Below are positions 53,901 to 62,900 of a stretch of 64,000 nt of DNA, in pieces; position 1 is the first letter of the stretch; the number at the start of each line of letters is the position of its first letter. A program made the position numbers and the translations under genes. This DNA is from Heterobilharzia americana (Eukaryota; Platyhelminthes; Trematoda; Strigeidida; Schistosomatidae): NCBI GenBank assembly GCA_944470555.2, contig OX104130.1, positions 63,369,160 through 63,433,159 on the forward strand, in the 5' to 3' direction. Below the pieces are notes generated by a model, which was given only the letters and a program-made list of their open reading frames with translations, made no database searches and was not told where the DNA came from.

Positions 53901-56900
53901 TACAAAAGGCTCGATTGGCTTTTGCCAATTTGCGCCACCTATGGCGCCGCCGTGATATTCGTTTGTCTATTAAGGGTCGCGTGTACTGCACAGCAGTCCG
54001 CTCTGTTCTACTGTATGGCTGTGAAACATGGCCATTGAAAGTGGAAGACATGAGAAGGTTACAGGTATTTGACCACCGTTGCCTTCGTAGTATAGGACGT
54101 ATTCCGTGGTGTCACCATGTGAGTAATGCAGAAGTTAGGTGTAGAGTTTTAGGGAGAAGAGGTAAGTCAGTCGACGAGGTTGTGAACCTTCATCGACTGA
54201 GATGGTTGGGACACGTACTACGTATGCCTAGTCACCGATTGCCTCGTCACACAATGTTGGCTGAGGTGGGTTCAGGCTGGAAAAAGGCCCGAGGTGGCCA
54301 GACTAAAACATGGCACCAATGTATGAAGTCTCTGACTGTTGGTTTAAGCCATGTAGGACGATGCAGACTAGGTGGTTGGGGTCCACGGGACAAGAGGAAC
54401 CAGTGGTTGGAGACCCTAGGTGATATGGCTCAGAACCGCTATACCGAATCTCACTATTTTGTCACTCCTCTTTCCTTTCTTCTCGTACTTTATATTTCTT
54501 TTGACTGCATTCACTTATCTTCATCCTTCACCTCACTACCTTTTTACTTGATGTGCTGATATGAGGTGTGGCAACTCGGACCGTTACGCAGTAATGCCTG
54601 GTCCTATGTTGATAATGATGATGATGATGAGTTGAGACAGAACGAATAAGGTGTATTGAAAATAAACAGTAGCAAATGACTGATCGAATGTCATATTGAT
54701 TTGACTTAGTCAAAGTACAGAAGTACCGTCTGATATTTCTTCTGCAAAATAACTATGCATCCATCAGTCTTTAATTTTCTTCAGGACAACAGTAGAGAAA
54801 GTAGCCCACAAATTTCTTAGAATGAGTGTACCATGCTAATTCTGAGCCATTTGAATTTACTATCGAACAAACATACCTATAAACCGTAAAAGAATCGGTT
54901 AAAACATAATATTAATATATTCTGAGGTTAATAGGGATTTTAATTTCGGGGTGGTATTCATCACGGACTGACATCAGTTGGAGAACTATCCAAAACCTGG
55001 GTCGCGGGTGCGTACTGCTGAGGAGTCCCATAGTAGGATGAAACAGGTATCCAGTGTTCCCAGGTGCTCAATAGTTCTCCAACTGATGTCAATCCGTGAT
55101 GAGCACTACCTCAACATAATGCTAATCTTCAGTAGGACTAGGTAGGTATGATATCATCTTTCATCTTCTGCTTTATTATAAAAGTGTCTTACCAGTTGAA
55201 ATGATTCCACAGTAGGTTTTAATTGATAGACTTGGTTTATATCATTTTCATCGCGCAAATACCATTCTTCAAAAACTTCAGAACATTTATCAGGCAGATC
55301 AGGTATCTTTTTTGACCACTCCTTGATAAGTTCCATTTCTTCTGAGGTAATAGAAAATGGAATCTCATATTCTCCATAACGCTGACCAAGTACAGTCTAA
55401 ATTTCGCATATTTTTTAGTTTTCTATAATTAGTAACTCACAAGAAATGGTGGGCCAACTGAAACAGATTTGCAGTGTTCAACTTCATCATAACATGTCTT
55501 GGGGCCAAGATGATCTAGTTGACTGACATCTGGCACTCCCCAGCGCATGTCAATAGCCTGCAACAAAGAATGCGAAGAAACAAGATAATAATAAAAACGG
55601 TGCAAGATTATCATTCATGATATTATTCAGAAGATGAAAAATCAGCTGGGAATTTTAAATCACCGCTTCATTTAAGCTTGCTGAAGTTATTACTGTGAAA
55701 ACAGATAACTAGAACACGTACTAGTCAGTGATTTTACACTGAAAAAGTATTCAAGCGGAATGCAGACAGAATACTGAAGCTCAGCTCTGGGTTTGTTAAG
55801 TGTATGAAAACTATATATTACTATAGTACTGACCTTGTCTCCTGAACTTTTGTAGCAAGTGATCAAAACATATCGCATTAAACTGCCAAGACTAATACAC
55901 TATCAGTGCTTATATTTCTTGACCTAAACAAGTGACAAACAGGTTTGGACAATTATTTACATTTCACAGGTGATAAAACTAAGATCCATCTGTCGACTAA
56001 TAACGTCTTAACTTCTTTAAGTGAGAGACAAGTGAGATATGTCTTCTATTAAAAGGTCCATCATTTATGGTAGGATCCTACTGATTTAAAGAAGTAATTA
56101 AATGCCCTGATAAAAAACACCTTGAGTCTGTTTGTCAATATTCCCAGGTATTTGCTGATAAATTAAAGTTCAACAGAAAAGGTTCTCAGACGATAGAAGA
56201 ACTAGGCCAGTATGTCTCAGATTGTCATAATTGCGAACAGTGAGAGAAGGCAAATGATTGATGAAAGCCTACACTTGCAATACAGAAAACCACTGCATAT
56301 ATTACTCATTATTAACATGACACCTAGCAATACTTAATAATGGTTCAATTTGTCACGTCTCAAAATAGAATACACGGCAATTTTATATGAGTGATAAGGG
56401 AATGGAAATAATGTAATCAAAAGTTGAATAAAGTCACTAGAAGAAAAGAGAAATTAAAGAAAACAAAGAAATGTGAAAGAACAACTTGGATGAAGATTTG
56501 ATACAAATACAAGTACATTTCTAAGATGCATTCTGAGGCGTACATGACATTGTCCACAATTATTACCAAAGTAGCCCTAACAGTTATCCTTATGCAAATT
56601 ACTGACTTTTCACAAAAACTTTAAAGTGGAATTCCATTATATAATTGACTGAACACCCATTCTCCTTGAAAGACCGATTCCCCAGTAACGGATATGAAGA
56701 CTATCTCGCTCGCTAGATATTACCACTAGTAAAACAAGATGTGTCATTCAAACCTACAGCATGTATCTATATATACCAGAGAGAAAACCAATGTGAAACC
56801 TTATACAAAACGGGGCTGGTTCGAGTTGTCACACTTCACAGTATCTTGAAACGAATAAGTGTGTCGAAAAAGACTGATACCAAAGTACAAAAAGATGTCT

Positions 56901-59900
56901 GAGATCAGAAACAACTTGATGATAAGGGTTAGAGAAAAGATATTCAAGCTTCACAAGATGTCAAAGAGCAAATACATATGCCCCATTGTGACCAATTTTC
57001 AGTCATTTCACTAAGAGTCTTCAACCATTAATTCCTATGGTTTTGGAGACCTCAACCAGGTAGACCACACCTCACACACTGCTCAGATCAGCAGTCAGAT
57101 ATTTGTTAGACTGGTGGCACGTCTTGGAATGGCCATCCTGAGCCTTCTTTCAGCCTGATCCAAATTCTGCTAGCACTGGATATATATACTTTTACATTAG
57201 CGAACATTTCTACTTTACTTTTCAGTTAAGACCGATTTTTCTAGAGAATTCTAGCAGTGGAAACATCCACTGCTTTATCATATTATGCAACCAGTGATGG
57301 TGAACGAAGTATGACATTACGTAAGAATAGAATGGCATCGGAAGCAGTTCTACAGCTAAAAGAAAACGATACCCATTTTTATCAAATATTTTTAATAGTG
57401 TATTCAAACATGCAAACCCCGTCACACAAGGCTTTTTGTAAATCAATTAACTCTGAGATTTAACAATAAAAGTAAGTGTAAAACTGGAAGCATTCATGCT
57501 ACACTGAATTCATTTTATATCCATACTCTAATGGAATGCATCTAAGTCAGCATTTACTCTGTCTTATAATTTTTGACAGCCTTAACTATAACAGGTTTAG
57601 TGAATTTTGCTGACTTCTTCGTTCTATCCCCATCAGTTTTTAAACACAAAAGCGAATTCGATAAGTCTCATTTATTTCTCCTAGGATTTGAATACTTTTA
57701 TTAGGAGTGGACTTTTATCATATGATTTAAGTATGAAGTATAACATGAGTCCTCAATAGTAGTGAGAATGTGATTACAAAAATTTAAACAACTACATTCA
57801 TTGTTCTTAAGGATAGCACCAGTACTCATATCTATGTGAGGAAAAATAAAGGATTAAAATATGGCTGGGACATTTGGTGTAGCTGCTTCAGTCAATATAT
57901 ATACTACAGAAAATGAAAACACGTAAACATGCCTCCTGATATAATCTTTGTTTCGATGTATGTTGTTCTCAAATAGAGTTCAAAATATCATCATTCTTAA
58001 CTAAATATCACACTTATATTGAAGGTTTAAATGATTTTCATGACTACATTGTTGTTAGTAATCTGCAAGAACGTTGTTTTAAGTGTCTTGATTTGAGCAA
58101 GAATGATTTCTCAGTTTAGTTTTCGTAAAGAATATTTACAACAGGAAGTGTCAGTTCGAATGAAAGCTTCTACAGTTACATGTAAATCATATTGTCGCAT
58201 AACACTTTTGCACTTGCTATTCAAGCTAGTAAGTGTTTATTCAGCCATAATTAGTTTTGCCCACCTTAGTTAACTTGCATACCAGTTACAATTAAGCCTT
58301 CTTTTATACGACAAAAAGTTATCTGATTATTAGTTTCCCTCAATCAGAAAATGATGCAATTATAGGTAGGTCAAATCTACCTGCGTCCAAAAAACAAAGG
58401 TTATAAGAGATAATTTGTCAGCTACTTAATAGTGTTACAAATTAGTATTCTTCTATCCAAACTATAGGGAAACAAATATTAAGTTTATTTGCTGGATGAT
58501 GAAAAACATCTCTTGCTGCTAGCAACAGGTTAAGGTTCAGTTCACATCAGATAGTCTTCTCAAACGTTTCAGAAGCATTCAACTATTAATAAGGGTTCTC
58601 TGACCTGTTAGCAATTAGCATTTATTGGTATTATATGCTAGTCTCAGTTACTGGTCGCAAACACTAGATCATACATCAGTGAGTCATCATTGAAACTGAA
58701 TGAAATAAAAGTATGGCTACTAAAATAGTTGGTATCAGTCATCCTCTTGCTCCGGTGTATACACTAAAAGGTCCATTGGATAATCAGGGAATGTAGTAAG
58801 ATGCCACTTTTCTCAACAAATCCTGTGCATTTCTACTTCGTCCTTAAAAGTATTTTTTGTAAATGGGATGCTGATTTATGGAAGTATTGGTGCTCTTCCA
58901 CATCAGTGAATTAACTCACACAACTCAATTAGTGGACTCGATGGCCATAGGCCTCATAGACAAAAGCGTGATAGAGAGATAAACATACAAATCACTAATA
59001 AACCTGGCACAAAAGTATATTTAAGTTGCCATACATTGTAGCAGCACACAAAAGTGCGAAATGAAAAAAAAAGATATTAAGACATTTAAAAGTGTGTGAG
59101 GGAAGTGAGAGTTAGGGGACAAAGGTTCATAAAAATATCCCAGACTTCAAAATGGGGGGGGTTCATATATTGGCACTGTTTTAATTTCAGCTACATCCAC
59201 AGCAGCTTTCAACCATCGATTCTTGTTGTCTTAAAGACTGGAGATAGAAAATCTACATCCCTCTACATGAACCAATACAGAAGTCAAAGACTTCATAAGA
59301 TCATGCCACACTTTATGGTGCTGATATGGTATCCAGTTGCTTCTTAGGAGTTGAGTTTACTGCACAGCACTCCATCTAGTTCTACTATATGGTTGTGAAG
59401 TCTGGATATTAAAAAAGATAAAATCAACGTAGAACTTCGCACACAATTCCATCGGTTCACGTTTACACACTCCACAGCAGTGTGCAAAGAACAAGAGGAT
59501 AGAAAAAGACTATTATCAAAGAAGCCAAAGATGTATGAGAGCAGAAACAACTTGATGATAAGGGTTAGAGAAAAGATATTCAAACTTCACAAGATGTCAA
59601 AGAGCAAATACATATGCCCCATTGTGACCAATTTTCAGTCATTTCACTAAGAGTCATCAACCATTAATTCCTATGGTTTTGGAGACCTCAACCAGGTAGA
59701 CCACACCTCACACACTGCTCAGATCAGCAGTCAGATATTTGATAGACTGGTGACAGGTCTTGGACTGGCTACCCTGAACTATTTTCTAGCTGATTCCAAC
59801 TTCCTTTAGCATGGCACATCGATATAGGCTGTGGCTCGACATGAGTAGTACATATCCAAGCCAGATCAGTAAATGAAGGTTAACAGCCTTATAGACTGTA

Positions 59901-62900
59901 TTTTCTTTTTTGCCAACCATCCTTCGCCTGGCCGCAGTGTTGCTCACACGGTGATCCCACTAAACGCGAGCAATACTACGAAAATATCTATGATCAGAAC
60001 TCCGTCACACTCTCACGTCCACTTTTAACGGCCATATCTCATAGCCGTACAACAGGACATAACGGAATGCAGTAGCGCAGTATACTGGCTATTTGGTCAA
60101 TAGTCGGATATCTCGCTAGTCGATTTCACAGATGACTGAAATTGGTCAATTCCAAACGGACCTTCTGTATCTGAGCTAGGATTTCATCAGCAACCAGCCC
60201 ATTCAAACTAATGCAACTATTCAAGTAGGTAAACTGGTCGATACATTTCACCACTTCACTCCCCATCATTCAACTGAAAGCACTTGCAGTGGATCAGTCC
60301 TGTAGCATCATCTTACATTTAAGAGGTGTTAATCGCATGCCAAACATACTCAAATTTCCACTGAAAACATTCAGAATACCCAACGTCTTGTCAGCTTTTC
60401 ACATAGCAGCACAATATCGTCTGCGTAATGCAAACTAACCAGATGACCCTTATGGAGTAGATTAATCCCTGTGAAGTCAGACATATCTAAGGTTATATCT
60501 ATTATTGTGTCTGTATTAAAGTTGGACAGGAACGATGACAGTGGGCATCTCTGGTGGACACGATTGATTGTCTTCAGTTCTGATGATAACTTTCCACAAA
60601 CTCTTACACGGCTATAAGAGTTTGAGTAGAGAGTTTTGATAAGCATTATACACTTGCTCAGTACTACCTTCATAGTAAGACACTGCCACAACATCTCACA
60701 GTCAAGAGAGGTGAATGTCGCCTTCAGGTCAAAAAATGTGGCAAGTATCAGCAGCCGGCAGGGATGCTTGTGTTCCAGAATTCGTCCGAGGTTAGAAATC
60801 TGACATGAAAAGTGAAGAAGGGGAAGAGAATGTCTCAGGTACTCTGTCGTTGTTATCTTCGCAGAATAGGCTGTCTTGATGTCACCGCATAAACAATGTA
60901 GAAGTTAGGTGTAAAGCTCCAAGTAGAAGAGAAAAGTCAGTTGATGAAATTGTGAACCCTCATCAATAACTAAAATAACTGTTACGCATGGCTAGTTTTT
61001 GTCTTCTCCATCGTTTAATTTTAGTTCAATTAGGTTTAGGCTAGATAAAGGTTAGACGTAGCTAAGCTAAAACGTGATGTCAGTGTGTGAAGCCTTTAAC
61101 TGTTGGTTTCACTCCTGTAGAAAAGTGAAACTCCTTAGTTATTCTCCATAAAAACTGAAATCGTCTTTGAGAAACTCCAGGTAATATGGCTGTGACAAAT
61201 GATTCAGTGGCACATGCGTATCCTCATACTATCTTCATCTTAGTTTTCAAATTCAATGTCGTCGTTCTTTGATCCTCTCTTCTAGTCATTTTCGGCTTTC
61301 GTAGGGATTTGATTAATTTTGTAATTTCTTCACATTTCACCTTGGTATCTTCTACCATAATGTGCTCATGTGAGTCATTACACAGTAATGTCAGGTTCCA
61401 AAGCGATATTGACTGACAGACCATAGCAAGTTCATCTAGCCACCCTTAGCCTTCGTTCAACCTCGTTTAAATTTAGCTAGCATTACGTGTCTAGATAAAT
61501 GGTTGCTATTCGTGTGTCACCTACGCAAGCCACCTTAGTTGATGAAGCTTCAAAACTTCATCAACTGACTTGCCTTCCTTTTCTAGTACCTCACTTAACC
61601 TGAAAACCACTCATATGATGATTCCACCACCAATTAGTAACCCTACGAAGACATCGGTGGCCAAAATTTCATAGCCTCTTTAAATCTTTAACTTTTGACA
61701 GCCATTGCTCATAACTTTACCAAAGGTTAAAGCAAACTGCTGAGTGGTATACTCATCCTGTGACATGAAAACCAATATAATAGTGACTGGTAAGTGCTGT
61801 AAGTTATCAGCTGTCAAATGGCTCTTTTTTATCCAAGGTGAGGTTTCATTTACAGCTCATTTGAGCTGAAACAACTTTCAAAGTAATTGAGATGGTCTAC
61901 TCAACCACTTAACTCCTTATTCCTAAACTAGAAATCGGTGAAGACCAGTTTTCAGAATCATCTTTACTCTGGTAGATGCTAAAGCCATCCCGAACATAGT
62001 TGGCTTTAAGCTTCAAATATTCAACAGACTTCATCTTGTTAATGTCGTTATCTAATAGTACTACTTCGTTTGAGTACTTCAGGTAAAACATTTGCTCTTC
62101 AGGAAGCAATTCAGTCCCTGAGAAGCTGAAGGTACATAACAAAAGTTGAAAGATATTTTAGTGAAGAAGTACTAAGTATTATATCCATGGAAAATTTGTG
62201 CATTGTAAAGGGAATCAATTTTAGTGATTGTTACACATCAACAAGTGGTGTGACCACGGGCAGTAGTTTTGCTCGAAATATTACCAAAACACTCCCTAAA
62301 ACTTTATTTCTAATCAGTATCAGGCGGTAAAGAATGTGCAAGTAAAAGCAAAGAAACTGTTTGGTTTCAAAAGTAACTGTCAGACACTACATGTGAACTG
62401 TTTTAACTGATTTTGAGACATTTTTCAGCATTTCCAACTACTACGTCTTACCAACTCATGAATGAAAAAAGGTAGTCAAAAACTACAAACAACCAGTGAT
62501 TTCAAGCTCGAGTACTGAGTTTTCCGTTTTGGTGCATTCTCAGAGAATTACTTATTCCTAATTAGTACTGAACTTTAGGTTTCAAACTGGTCCTTTAATA
62601 AAATCAAACTTATGATACTTTTCAAAATCAGCTGTCCACGATATCACTGTAGGTAGTTAAAGCAAGAAATTGATTCCTTTTATGTTATCGGGATAATCGT
62701 ATCAAACTAGCATGAAGAAATGTAGATTTGCTGTATATTACATATATCCGATATGCAGAGGTAAATACTGACCAAACAAGGGATCAATGAATAAACATTG
62801 CGTACTTTTTCAGTTCTGGTCAATAGGTTAAACTGAAGAAAAGTGGTGATACGTGCATTCTATTCAGTTTGTAATATCGTGCCTTATAACGGCCTATTCA

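Larger units (their letters stand above)
50750..54632 (+). mobile_element. SR2-like RTE-clade retrotransposon, near full length
   Basis: About 3.9 kb. A GC-richer leader (from about 50750, TTGCTACCTTGACGTGGTGG) of about 730 bp precedes an endonuclease-RT coding region and a 3' UTR that ends in a TGA-type trinucleotide repeat (54612-54631). This differs in sequence from the RTE family at 1-2840; endonuclease and RT are homologous but distant. Length and tail resemble the schistosome SR2 element. It lies in intron 4, antisense to the host gene. I could not define a convincing target-site duplication. Confidence 0.85.
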
